A stretch of DNA of 64,000 nucleotides from assembly GCA_963838775.1 (NCBI GenBank), contig CAWISP010000030.1, positions 124,001 through 188,000 of the forward strand. Direction: 5' to 3'. A program made the position numbers and the translations under genes. Positions 8,381-16,299 of the stretch are shown here, piece after piece (position 1 is the stretch's first letter; each line of letters starts with the position of its first letter). Source of the stretch: Chersky-840 sp963838775. GTDB taxonomy: Bacteria > Actinomycetota > Acidimicrobiia > Acidimicrobiales > UBA8190. The notes beneath the pieces are model-generated. The model ran no database searches, was not told where the DNA came from, and saw only the letters and a program-made list of their open reading frames with translations.

Positions 8381-9615
8381 ACGCACCCGACGGCGTCCTG
8401 CTCCCCGATCCCGCCCCCCGTCCCATCCGGGTGCCGGTGATCTCGGTCGACGACCACCTGATCGAGCCACCCGACATGTTCGAGGGCCGCATGCCCGCCC
8501 ACCTCGCCGAGCGTGCCCCGCGCATCGTCGAGCGCGAAGACGGTGTGCAGTACTGGCTGTACGAGGACCGCACCTATCCCAATGTCGGGCTCAATGCCGT
8601 GGCGGGCCGGCGGCGGGACACATGGAGCATGGACCCTTCGCGTTTCGACGAGATGCGGCCCGGTTGCTACGACATCGACGCCCGCATCGGTGACATGGAC
8701 ATCAACGGCGTGTGGGCGTCGCTGTGCTTCCCGTCCCTGGTGGCCGGCTTCTGCGGATCGGTCTTCTCGCGCTCGGAGGACCCCGAGCTCGGCCTGGCCT
8801 GCCTGCGCGCCTGGAACACCTGGCACGCCGAGGTATGGGCCGGCACCCATCCCGAGCGCATCATTGCCTTGCAGCTCCCGTGGCTGGTCGACGTCGACGT
8901 CGCCACCACCGAGCTCCGTCGCAACGCCGCGCTCGGGTTCAAGGCGGTGAGCTTCCCGGAGTTCCCGGCCCGACTGGGCGCGCCCTCGATCTTCTCGGGC
9001 GCCTGGGACCCGTTCTTCGCGGCCTGCGAGGAGACGTCGACCGTCGTCTGCCTGCACACGGGCGCGTCGGGGTGGGCTCCGTTGCCCTCCCCGGACCCGC
9101 CTTTCGAGCTCTTCCCGACGCTGTTCCCCGTCAACGCGCTGCTGGCGGCGGCCGAGTGGCTGTGGTCGGGGGTGCCGCTTCGCTTCCCCGATTTGGCCAT
9201 CGCCATGTCCGAGGGAGGGATCGGCTGGGTGCCGATGCTGCTCGACCGGGCCGATTACGTGCTCGAGCATTCCGCGTCGGGATCCGAGAGCACGGCCTGG
9301 CCCTCCGAGCTCCGTCCCAGCGAGGTGCTGCGTCGCAACTTCTGGTTCTGCACCATCGACGACCCGTCGACGATCGAGTTGCGCCACCGGATCGGTGTCG
9401 ACCACATCATGGTGGAGAGCGATTACCCGCACGCCGACTCCACCTGGCCCGACACCCAACTCGTCCTCGACAAGACCCTGGGGCATCTCCCCGACGACGA
9501 GTTGCGCATGATGGCGGCGGGCAACGCGGCGCGGCTGTTCCGCCACCCGATGCCCCCCGCCGACGATTGGCGCGTACCGACACGGCAGGGAGCCGCACCC
9601 GGTTCGGTGCCGTGA
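8377..9615 (+). CDS. Amidohydrolase family 2 (COG2159) protein
   Basis: A 412-residue TIM-barrel metal-dependent hydrolase. The GTG at 8377 overlaps the TetR stop (GTGA), which supports this start. It contains SVDDHLIEPPDMFEGRMP near the N-terminus (DDH metal motif), NVGLNAVAGRRRDTW, CLRAWNTWHAEVW, MSEGGIGWVPMLLDRADYV and ESDYPHADSTWP near the C-terminus. These blocks match the protein at 37984-39264 almost motif for motif, so the two form a separate subfamily from the DADGH proteins. It is coupled to the next amidohydrolase by another GTGA overlap. The substrate is unknown. Confidence 0.85.
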   Translation: MNAPDGVLLPDPAPRPIRVPVISVDDHLIEPPDMFEGRMPAHLAERAPRIVEREDGVQYWLYEDRTYPNVGLNAVAGRRRDTWSMDPSRFDEMRPGCYDIDARIGDMDINGVWASLCFPSLVAGFCGSVFSRSEDPELGLACLRAWNTWHAEVWAGTHPERIIALQLPWLVDVDVATTELRRNAALGFKAVSFPEFPARLGAPSIFSGAWDPFFAACEETSTVVCLHTGASGWAPLPSPDPPFELFPTLFPVNALLAAAEWLWSGVPLRFPDLAIAMSEGGIGWVPMLLDRADYVLEHSASGSESTAWPSELRPSEVLRRNFWFCTIDDPSTIELRHRIGVDHIMVESDYPHADSTWPDTQLVLDKTLGHLPDDELRMMAAGNAARLFRHPMPPADDWRVPTRQGAAPGSVP

Positions 9616-10769
9616 CGGCGCCACGCGACCTGGTCGTCGACGCCGACGGGCATGTGGTGGAGCCTCGCCAGGCATGGGCGGCGGTCCCCGAGCCGTACCG
9701 GCCGGTGATCACCCGAGACCCCCACGGCTACGAACACGTCGTGGTGGACGGCACCGAGATCCTGGCCGTGCCGCTCGGCACGTTGGCGACACCGGGGGGA
9801 CGCTTCTCGGACCCGTCCTCGTTCCTCCCCCTCGAACAGGCCCTCGCCGGAGGCTCGGACCCGTCGGCGCGCTTGGTCGACATGGACACCGAGGGCATCG
9901 ACCAGGCCGTGCTGTTCCCCTCCATCGGGCTGTACTTCTGGGCCTTGCACGACGTCCGGGCCGCCACGGCCATCGCACGCGCCTACAACGACTGGCTGGC
10001 CTCGTACTGCGCCGCCGACACCACCCGGCTGTTCGGGGCGGCCATGATCCCGATGCAGGACCCCACCGCCGCCGCCGCCGAGTTGCGTCGGGCGCGCCAC
10101 GAGCTCGGCTTCGTGGCCGCCTTCGTGCGGCCCAACCCGTGCTGCGGAAGGTCGCTGTCGGACCGTGCCTACGAGCCGGTGTGGGAGGCGGCCGAAGAAA
10201 GCGACATGACCGTGGCGGTCCACGAGGGCAGCTCGGTGATCGTCCCGACGCTCGGCTCCGACCGGCCCTTCAACCCCCTGGTGCTGCACGCCGTGTCGCA
10301 CAGCTTCGAGGAGATGCTGGCGTGCGCGCAGCTCATCGCCTTCGGGGTCCTCGAACGGCATCCGTCGCTGCGGGTCGTCTTCCTGGAGTCCAGTGGAGGT
10401 TGGGTGCCGTTCTGGTTGGAGCGCCTCGACGAGCAGGCCGAGAGCTTCGGCGGCTTCTGCCCCGAGCTGCGCCGCAGACCGAGCGAGTACTTCGCCCGCC
10501 AGTGCTGGATCAGTTACGAGATCGACGAGCACACCCTTCCCGCCCTGGCCCCGTTCATCGGGGAGGAGCGCATCGTGTGGGGATCGGACTATCCGCACCA
10601 CGACGCGACGTTCCCAGGGGCCGTGGACACACTGTGCCGCACCATGGCCCCTCTGGCGCCGGAGGTCCAGGCCATGATCCTGGGGACGAACGCGGCGGCG
10701 CTCTACGGCCTGCCCCGTCGCGGCCCGCCCCGTCGCGGCCCGCCCCATCCGCAGCAGCGCGTGCCGTAG
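9612..10769 (+). CDS. Amidohydrolase family 2 (COG2159) protein
   Basis: A 385-residue TIM-barrel hydrolase of the DADGH subfamily. It starts at GTG 9612, overlapping the previous stop (GTGA), with TAPRDLVVDADGHVVEP. ARLVDMDTEGIDQAVLFPS, AFVRPNPCCGRSLSD, FLESSGGWVPFWLERLDEQ and WGSDYPHHDATFPGA follow the order seen in the protein at 742-1956, suggesting duplication of the same gene within 9 kb. The C-terminus ends in an Arg-Gly-Pro-Pro tail made by two 15-bp repeats. The following CoA ligase begins 2 bp downstream, so hydrolysis and CoA activation may be consecutive steps. Confidence 0.85.
   Translation: MTAPRDLVVDADGHVVEPRQAWAAVPEPYRPVITRDPHGYEHVVVDGTEILAVPLGTLATPGGRFSDPSSFLPLEQALAGGSDPSARLVDMDTEGIDQAVLFPSIGLYFWALHDVRAATAIARAYNDWLASYCAADTTRLFGAAMIPMQDPTAAAAELRRARHELGFVAAFVRPNPCCGRSLSDRAYEPVWEAAEESDMTVAVHEGSSVIVPTLGSDRPFNPLVLHAVSHSFEEMLACAQLIAFGVLERHPSLRVVFLESSGGWVPFWLERLDEQAESFGGFCPELRRRPSEYFARQCWISYEIDEHTLPALAPFIGEERIVWGSDYPHHDATFPGAVDTLCRTMAPLAPEVQAMILGTNAAALYGLPRRGPPRRGPPHPQQRVP
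10713..10746. repeat. Two 15-bp tandem repeats at the 3' end of an amidohydrolase gene
   Basis: Two perfect copies of CCCCGTCGCGGCCCG followed by a partial third (CCCC). The unit preserves frame and adds PRRGP repeats to the protein tail just before the stop codon. Confidence 0.85.
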
Positions 10770-10771
10770 CC

Positions 10772-12349
10772 GTGCTGGCCGACGTCATACGCGAGGCGGC
10801 GGTCCGCTACGGCGACACCCCGCTCTACGTCAGCCCGGACGGCAGCGAGCTCTCCTACGCCGCTCTCGACCGGCTGTCCGACGACGTCGCCCTCGGCCTG
10901 CGCGCCCGCGGTGTGCGCACCGACGACGTCGTCGCCCTCGTGCTCCCCTCGGGGCCGGCCTACGCCGTGCTCTACGCGGCGGCGGCCAAGATCGGGGCGA
11001 TCACGGCCGGAGTGAACGACCGGTTGTCGCCGCCCGAGCGCCGCCGTTGTCTGGCTGTGGCCCGTCCCCGGCTCGTGGTCGCGACGAGAGAGCTCGGGCT
11101 CGACACCGGCATCGGCGACGTGGCCGAGGTGGACGACGTCGTCGAGGTGGAGGTCGAACCGGACACTGGTTCCATGCTGCGCGCCCTGCGCGTCGGCGGC
11201 GCGGCCCGATCGGACACGGACACGGACACGGACACGGACAAGGACAGGGACACGGACCCGAACCCCGACCAGGACCGACCGGTGGCCGTGGTGTTCACGT
11301 CGGGCACGACGGGGGAGCCCAAGGGGGCGGTGTTCACGTGGCGACAGCTCGAGGCGATCGGCGACATCGACGCCGACGGCCGCTGGGGTGGCGGTGGCCG
11401 GGGGCTGTCGTCGACGTCCTTCGCCCATCTCGGCTACATGACCAAGATGCCCCAGGCCCTGCGCGGGGGCGGGACGACGTTCATCATGGGCCGGTGGTCC
11501 GCCGGCGATGCGCTCGAGATGGTCGAGCGGCACCGCATCACCTCGCTCGGGGGCATCCCTACCCAGGTGGCGCTCATGCTCCGCCACGACCGCTTCGAGT
11601 CCACCGACACCAGCAGCGTGCGCATGATCGCCATGGGAGGCGGGCCCTCGACCGCCGCGCTGGTGCGGGAGGCGCGGGAGCGTTTCGGCGTGCCGGTGGT
11701 GGTCCGCTACACGTGCACCGAGGCCGGAGTGGGGGTGGGGACGGCCCCTGACGACCCCCCCGAGGACGCCGAGGAGAGCGTAGGGAAGGCCCGCAAGGGC
11801 GTCGAGCTCACGGTCCGCTCCGACGACGACCGACCCCTGCCGGTGGGTGAGCTCGGCCACGTGTGTCTGCGCTCGCCGGCGGTCATGCAGGGCTACTGGC
11901 GAGACCCCGAGGCGACCGCCGGCGTCTTCACGGCCGATGGCGCCGTGCGCACCGGTGACCTCGGCTTCATCGACGACCGGGGCCGGCTGCACCTGTCGGG
12001 GCGCTCCAAGGAGATGTACGTGCGCGGCGGCTACAACGTGTACCCCCTCGAGGTCGAGAACGTCCTCGCCGACCATCCGGGAGTCGCCCACGTGGCGGTG
12101 ATCCCGCGTCTCGACACCGTCATGGGCGAGATCGGTGTGGCCGTAGTGGTGGCGCGCCGCGACGGTGACGCGCCCTCGCTCGACGCGCTGCGCCAGCACG
12201 CCCGGGGGCGTCTGGCCTCCTACAAGCTGCCCGAGGCGGTCGTCGTCGTCGACGAGTTGCCTCGGACCGCCATGGAGAAGATCGACCGGAACGCGCTCGG
12301 GGCGATCGTCGCCGCTACCGAGCCGGCTGCACCTCGGCACCCGCGATGA
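10772..12349 (+). CDS. AMP-forming acyl-CoA synthetase (class I adenylate-forming)
   Basis: A 525-residue ATP-dependent CoA ligase that activates a carboxylic acid through an acyl-adenylate. The phosphate loop VVFTSGTTGEPKGAVF lies near residues 172-187. GYWRDPEATAGVF, TGDLGFIDDRGRLHLSGR and the C-terminal catalytic Lys in LPRTAMEKIDRNAL are all present, so it looks active. Start GTG 10772 is 2 bp after the amidohydrolase stop. An unusual acidic insert of alternating Asp/Thr lies at about residues 147-165, encoded by a 6-bp microsatellite. The 3' end overlaps the convergent SDR by 35 bp. Substrate chain length cannot be read. Confidence 0.87.
   Translation: MLADVIREAAVRYGDTPLYVSPDGSELSYAALDRLSDDVALGLRARGVRTDDVVALVLPSGPAYAVLYAAAAKIGAITAGVNDRLSPPERRRCLAVARPRLVVATRELGLDTGIGDVAEVDDVVEVEVEPDTGSMLRALRVGGAARSDTDTDTDTDKDRDTDPNPDQDRPVAVVFTSGTTGEPKGAVFTWRQLEAIGDIDADGRWGGGGRGLSSTSFAHLGYMTKMPQALRGGGTTFIMGRWSAGDALEMVERHRITSLGGIPTQVALMLRHDRFESTDTSSVRMIAMGGGPSTAALVREARERFGVPVVVRYTCTEAGVGVGTAPDDPPEDAEESVGKARKGVELTVRSDDDRPLPVGELGHVCLRSPAVMQGYWRDPEATAGVFTADGAVRTGDLGFIDDRGRLHLSGRSKEMYVRGGYNVYPLEVENVLADHPGVAHVAVIPRLDTVMGEIGVAVVVARRDGDAPSLDALRQHARGRLASYKLPEAVVVVDELPRTAMEKIDRNALGAIVAATEPAAPRHPR
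11212..11257. repeat. 6-bp microsatellite inside the CoA ligase gene
   Basis: GGACAC is repeated about five times, then decays through GGACAA and GGACAG. Read in frame it gives alternating Asp-Thr, then Asp-Lys and Asp-Arg. It sits just before the phosphate loop, in a surface-loop position, and its unit keeps the frame. Confidence 0.85.
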
Positions 12350-13073
12350 GCAGGTCGTCGGGCGTGGACGGATCGAGCAGCGCGGCCACGATGGCGTCGG
12401 CCATCTCGTCGCACTGCAGCACCTCGTAACGCAGCAGGCCGTCGGCAACCCACTGCTCGAAGGCGGGGCCGGCCACGTCGGGGTCCCAGTTGTCGGCGAA
12501 CGACGACGCCGTGTTGCCCACCGCCACGCACAGCACCCGGAGGTAGGGCTCCTCGGATCGAAGCGCCCGAGCCAGCTCGGCCAGGGCCGCCTTCGTCGTG
12601 CCGTAGACGCCGAGCCACGGCCACGGGTTTCCCATCGAGTGGGTGGTCACGACCACGACCGGGTCCTCGGCCACGCGCAGGTGCTCCAGCGCACTGCGCA
12701 CGACCACCGCCGCGCCCACCAGGTTCGTGGCCAGCATCTCGTGCCACAGCGAGGGCGGCGCGTCGGCCACACGCACGAGCGGTGAGCTCCCCGACATGTA
12801 GAGCACGACGTCGATCCCACCCATCCACTGCGCGGCCTCCGCCACCAGTCGTTCCCCGTCGGCCTCCTCGGTCACGTCACAGCGCCACGCCCGCGCTTCG
12901 CCGCCGGCGCCACGGATCTCCTCGGCCGCCGCTTCGACCAGGTCCAGGCGGCGCGCCGCCAGCGCCACGCGGGCCCCCGCCGCCCCAGCGGTGGCGGCCA
13001 GGGCGCGCCCGATCCCCGACGACGCCCCCACGACGAGTACCCGGCGACCCTCGAGGCTGGCAGGCGGCGTCAC
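12315..13073 (-). CDS. SDR family oxidoreductase
   Basis: A 252-residue short-chain dehydrogenase. The GTG at 13073 has a GAGGAGG ribosome-binding site 9 nt upstream. The cofactor motif is VLVVGASSGIGRALAATAG, and LAARRLDLVEAAAEEI follows. In place of the NNAG motif it has VLYMSGSS. The catalytic region THSMGNPWPWLGVYGTTKAAL contains Ser and the YxxxK pair (Tyr-Gly-Thr-Thr-Lys). It is divergent to the DUF35/thiolase-like genes and its promoter region shares the TGAC-N6-GTCA palindrome. Its end overlaps the convergent CoA ligase. The substrate is unknown. Confidence 0.85.
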   Translation of the reverse strand: MTPPASLEGRRVLVVGASSGIGRALAATAGAAGARVALAARRLDLVEAAAEEIRGAGGEARAWRCDVTEEADGERLVAEAAQWMGGIDVVLYMSGSSPLVRVADAPPSLWHEMLATNLVGAAVVVRSALEHLRVAEDPVVVVTTHSMGNPWPWLGVYGTTKAALAELARALRSEEPYLRVLCVAVGNTASSFADNWDPDVAGPAFEQWVADGLLRYEVLQCDEMADAIVAALLDPSTPDDLLIAGAEVQPAR

Positions 13074-13132
13074 GGTGTGGACCTCCTCGGGTCGAGCCCG
13101 GCTCGCGCGGGCCGAGCGTAGCGCCGCGAGTC

Positions 13133-13170
13133 TGACAGCGCCGTCAGGTTCGTCCACCGTGGCGTAGCAT
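13133..13170 (+). promoter_or_regulatory. TGAC-N6-GTCA operator and -10 box
   Basis: TGAC-AGCGCC-GTCA lies at 13133-13146 between the divergent SDR and DUF35 genes. A TAGCAT -10-like box is at 13165-13170. The first GTG (13179) is only 8 nt beyond it, so a leaderless start there is likely. Confidence 0.6.
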
Positions 13171-13178
13171 CTCGGCCC

Positions 13179-13274
13179 GTGACCCGCCGCCAGCATCGAC
13201 CGACCCGACCGGTGCGCAGCCCCATGGGCACGCCCTCGGGCCGCCCCGCCCGCAGCGCAGGGTGCAGCGCATGA
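13179..13274 (+). CDS. Possible leaderless leader peptide, 31 codons
   Basis: A GTG-initiated 31-codon frame begins 8 nt after the TAGCAT box and ends with a TGA that overlaps the ATG of the DUF35 gene (ATGA). The product would be Arg/Pro/Ser-rich with no recognised domain. The leaderless start and stop-start coupling suggest that it is translated to deliver ribosomes to the next gene, which has only a weak ribosome-binding site. It could also be a chance open frame in G+C-rich DNA. Confidence 0.35.
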   Translation: MTRRQHRPTRPVRSPMGTPSGRPARSAGCSA

Positions 13275-13726
13275 CGACATCCGGAACGGCGCGCGGCCCG
13301 GCCGTGCGCGTGCTTCCCCGCCTCGACGCCACCAACCGGTTCTTCTGGACCTCGGGTGAGGACGGGCACCTGCGGTTCCTCCGCTGCGAGGCCTGCCGCC
13401 ACTACGTGCATCCCCCCGTGCCGCGCTGTCCGTACTGCCTCGACGGTCCTCTCGTGCCCGAGCAGGTCAGCGGCACCGGCGTGGTGCACTCCTTCACGGT
13501 GAACCACCAGCAGTGGATCCCCGGGTCCGACCCCTATGTGATCGGGCTGGTGACCATCGCCGAGCAGGACGACGTCCGGCTGACGACGAACCTCGTCGAC
13601 GTCGCACCCGATGACGTCCGCATCGGCATGCCCGTCGACGTCACCTTCGAACAGGCCGACGACGTCTGGTTGCCCCTGTTCAAGCCGGCGACGGGGTTCG
13701 AGCCGTCGCCGGGGCCGCGGCCGTGA
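13271..13726 (+). CDS. DUF35 / Zn-ribbon OB-fold protein
   Basis: A 151-residue acyl-CoA-associated zinc-ribbon plus OB-fold protein. The zinc knuckle is CEACRHYVHPPVPRCPYC (Cx2Cx10Cx2C) at about residues 37-54. The OB-fold follows with GTGVVHSFTVNHQQWIPG, typical of the family. DUF35 proteins form complexes with thiolase-like partners, for example in the steroid side-chain retro-aldolase ChsH2-Ltp2. Here the partner candidate begins at the overlapping GTGA. A GTG nine bases upstream is an alternative start. The gene likely belongs to the TGAC-N6-GTCA regulon. Confidence 0.85.
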   Translation: MTTSGTARGPAVRVLPRLDATNRFFWTSGEDGHLRFLRCEACRHYVHPPVPRCPYCLDGPLVPEQVSGTGVVHSFTVNHQQWIPGSDPYVIGLVTIAEQDDVRLTTNLVDVAPDDVRIGMPVDVTFEQADDVWLPLFKPATGFEPSPGPRP

Positions 13727-14934
13727 GCCCCCCCGAGCTCCTCGAGCGCCGATCGATCATCTCGGGCATCGGCCAGTCCGACGTGGGGCGGCGGCTGGGG
13801 CGCGGCGAGCTCGACCTCACCGTGGACGCCTGCCTGCAGGCGGTCGCCGATGCCGGGCTCACCCGCGACGACATCGACGGACTGGCCACCTTCCCCGGGG
13901 CCGGTGTGGGCACGGGTGGCTTCGCCGGGCCCGCCACCCCCGAGGTCCAGGACGCGCTGCGGCTGAAGCTCAACTGGCACGACGGGGGGCTCGAGGGGCC
14001 CGGACAGCTGCGCGCCGTGTTCGCGGCGTCCCTCGCCGTCGCGGCGGGACTGGCGCGCCACGTGCTCGTGTACCGCACCGTCACCGAGTCCTCGGCCCAG
14101 GGCGAGGGTGGTCGCCAGGGCATCGGCGGAGCCGCCGGAGGGCGGGGGGTGCCACGCTTCTCGGGTTCACTGCAATGGACGCTCCCCTACGGGGCGGTGT
14201 CCGCCGTCAACTGGATCGCGATGATCGCGCAGCGCCGCAAGTACGAGTTCGGGCTCACCCGGGAGCAGCTGGCGTGGATCGCCCTCAACGGCCGGCGCAA
14301 CGCGGCGCGCAACCCCAAGGCGATCTACCGCGACCCGATGTCGCTCGACGACTACCTCGCCGCCCGCATGATCTCGACGCCGTTGTGCCTCTACGACTGC
14401 GACGCGCCCTGTGACGGGTCGACGGCGGTGGTGGTGTCACACGCCGACTACGCCCCCGACACACCGAAGACGGCGTGCCACGTCAATGCCATCGGCACCG
14501 CCATACGGGGTCGACCCAGCTGGGACCAGTTCGACGACATGACCACGTTCTCGGCCCGCGACGCCGCCGCCAGCATGTGGGCCCGGACCGAGCTCAAACC
14601 GTCGGACGTCGACGTGGCCGAGCTCTACGACGGCTTCAGCATCCTCACCATGGTGTGGCTCGAGGAGCTCGGGCTGTGCGGAAAGGGGGAGAGCGGTCCC
14701 TTCGTCGAAGGTGGCGAGCGCATCGCCCTCGACGGGCCGGTGCCGCTCAACACCAGCGGCGGGCAGCTCTCGGCCGGTCGGTTGCACGGCTTCGGCATGT
14801 TGTACGAGGCGTGCGTGCAGCTGCGCGGCGAGGGCGGCGAACGCCAGATCCCGGTCCGGCCCGAGGTGGCGGCGGTGGCAGCCGGAGGCGGTCCCATCGC
14901 CGGCTGCATGCTCCTCACCCGCGGCCCTTCCTGA
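13723..14934 (+). CDS. Thiolase-like protein lacking the usual catalytic Cys (possible acyl-CoA retro-aldolase)
   Basis: A 403-residue thiolase-superfamily protein starting at GTG 13723. The N-terminal half has IISGIGQSDVGRRLGRGEL and VADAGLTRDDIDGLATFPG. The region that should carry the nucleophile, about residues 91-110, reads EGPGQLRAVFAASLAVAAGL and holds no Cys. C-terminal features are VAELYDGFSILTMVWLEELG and NTSGGQLSAGRLHG, where thiolases have GHPxGATG. This pattern fits the Ltp2/SCP-x-like branch rather than true thiolases, and the overlapping DUF35 gene supports an aldolase-type complex. The reaction is inference; the family placement is firm. Confidence 0.82.
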   Translation: MSPPELLERRSIISGIGQSDVGRRLGRGELDLTVDACLQAVADAGLTRDDIDGLATFPGAGVGTGGFAGPATPEVQDALRLKLNWHDGGLEGPGQLRAVFAASLAVAAGLARHVLVYRTVTESSAQGEGGRQGIGGAAGGRGVPRFSGSLQWTLPYGAVSAVNWIAMIAQRRKYEFGLTREQLAWIALNGRRNAARNPKAIYRDPMSLDDYLAARMISTPLCLYDCDAPCDGSTAVVVSHADYAPDTPKTACHVNAIGTAIRGRPSWDQFDDMTTFSARDAAASMWARTELKPSDVDVAELYDGFSILTMVWLEELGLCGKGESGPFVEGGERIALDGPVPLNTSGGQLSAGRLHGFGMLYEACVQLRGEGGERQIPVRPEVAAVAAGGGPIAGCMLLTRGPS

Positions 14935-14993
14935 GCTCGTCGGCCCTTCGACGACAGCCTGGGGCACCTCCGACGAGGGCCCGGCCCTTTAGC

Positions 14994-15019
14994 TGACACG
15001 AACGTCAGGCAGCTACGAT
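14994..15019 (+). promoter_or_regulatory. TGAC-N6-GTCA operator and -10 box of an acyl-CoA dehydrogenase
   Basis: TGAC-ACGAAC-GTCA occupies 14994-15007, immediately upstream of a TACGAT box at 15014-15019. The GTG start at 15027 is 7 nt further on, which implies a leaderless transcript. An operator placed in the -35/-10 spacer suggests repression. Confidence 0.65.
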
Positions 15020-15026
15020 CCCCGGC

Positions 15027-16229
15027 GTGCGCCTGCACTACGACGAGCAGACCGAGGAGTTTCGCCACGAGCTGCGGGCCTGGATGGAGGCGAACCTGCC
15101 TCCCACCTCCGAGCGCACCGAGCGGGTCAGGTCCTCCGCGCACATCCCGGCATGGGCGCGTGCCTGGCAGCGCAAGCTCTTCGACAACGGGTGGCTCGTG
15201 CCGGGCTGGCCGCCCGAGTACGGCGGCCGCAACGCCACCCCGGTCCAGCAGATGGTGTACTTCGAGGAGCTCGCCCGCCTGGGTGTCCCCCGCAGCTGCA
15301 ACCCCCAGGGCCTGTCGATCATCACGCCGTCGATCCTCGACTGGGGCACCGAGGAGCAGAAGCAGCGGTACGCGCTGCCGACCCTGCGCGCCGAGATCAG
15401 CTGGTGCCTGGGCATGAGCGAGCCCAATGCCGGCAGCGACCTGGCCGGCCTGCGCACCCGGGCCGAGCTCCACGGGGATCGCTTCGTCGTGAACGGCCAG
15501 AAGGTGTGGACCTCGGGTGCGCATGACTCCGACTACTGCTTCTGCTTCGTCCGCACCGACCCCGAGGCCTCCAAACACGCCGGGATCAGCGTGCTCATCA
15601 TCGACATGAAGACGCCGGGCATCCTCACCCGGCCCATCGCCGAGCTGACCGACAGCGAGCACGCCGATTTCAACGAGGTCTTCTTCACCGACGTGGAGGT
15701 CCCGGTCGAGAACCTCGTGGGCGAGCTGCACCACGGTTGGTCGGTAGCCGGAGGGTCCCTGGCGCACGAGCGCGCGATGCTGTGGATCAACGAGGCCACC
15801 GGCACCGAGAAGATCCTCGAGCGCGTCGTGACCACCGCCACCACACCCCTGCCCGGTGGGCGCCGCCTGGCCGACGACGCCGCCTTCCGAACCACGGTGG
15901 CGCGCGCGTATATGCAGACCCAGTCCCTCAAGCTGCTCGGGTACCGGGGGTTCGCCAAGTTCGCCAAGGGGGCCAAACCTTCTGAGCACTCGGTGCTCAA
16001 GCTCCTCGGCAGCGAGCTGCGCCGGGGGCTGGCCCTCGACGTCGGCGAAGCCCTGGGGGCCACCGGCCTGGACCTGTCGCGCCACGAGGCGCCGTCGGTG
16101 GGTCGGGGTGACAACGAGGCCTGGTTGATCCACTGGCTGCAGAGCTTCGCGGGCACCATCGCCGGGGGGACGTCGGAGATCCAGCGCAACATCATCGCCG
16201 AGCGCGTCCTCGGCCTGCCGCGCAAGTAG
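15027..16229 (+). CDS. Acyl-CoA dehydrogenase
   Basis: A 400-residue FAD-dependent acyl-CoA dehydrogenase that introduces an alpha,beta double bond. It has WLVPGWPPEYGGRNATP, WCLGMSEPNAGSDLAGLRT (flavin and substrate loop), NGQKVWTSGAHDSDYCFCF and the C-terminal GTIAGGTSEIQRNIIAERVLG. The GTG start lacks a ribosome-binding site but lies 7 nt after a TACGAT box, so leaderless translation is likely. The TGAC-N6-GTCA palindrome overlaps the promoter. It resembles actinobacterial FadE proteins, which often work as heteromers, but no direct partner gene adjoins. The PaaK-like ligase follows 70 bp downstream. Confidence 0.88.
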   Translation: MRLHYDEQTEEFRHELRAWMEANLPPTSERTERVRSSAHIPAWARAWQRKLFDNGWLVPGWPPEYGGRNATPVQQMVYFEELARLGVPRSCNPQGLSIITPSILDWGTEEQKQRYALPTLRAEISWCLGMSEPNAGSDLAGLRTRAELHGDRFVVNGQKVWTSGAHDSDYCFCFVRTDPEASKHAGISVLIIDMKTPGILTRPIAELTDSEHADFNEVFFTDVEVPVENLVGELHHGWSVAGGSLAHERAMLWINEATGTEKILERVVTTATTPLPGGRRLADDAAFRTTVARAYMQTQSLKLLGYRGFAKFAKGAKPSEHSVLKLLGSELRRGLALDVGEALGATGLDLSRHEAPSVGRGDNEAWLIHWLQSFAGTIAGGTSEIQRNIIAERVLGLPRK

Positions 16230-16299
16230 CGCCAACCACTCGCACCGACCGACGCGGCGCAGCACGGGCCGCGCCACGAGCCACACACAGGGAGGGACC

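Noticed and set aside
8712..10769. Long open frames on both strands overlapping clear genes throughout the window
   Set aside because: High G+C creates long antisense and shifted frames. These have Arg/Pro/Gly-rich products and no domain, and conflict with well-supported genes.
742..10769. Calling the COG2159 proteins ACMSD or uracil-type hydrolases
   Set aside because: They have DxH rather than HxH at the first metal motif and lie beside CoA genes, so a specific enzyme name would be guesswork.
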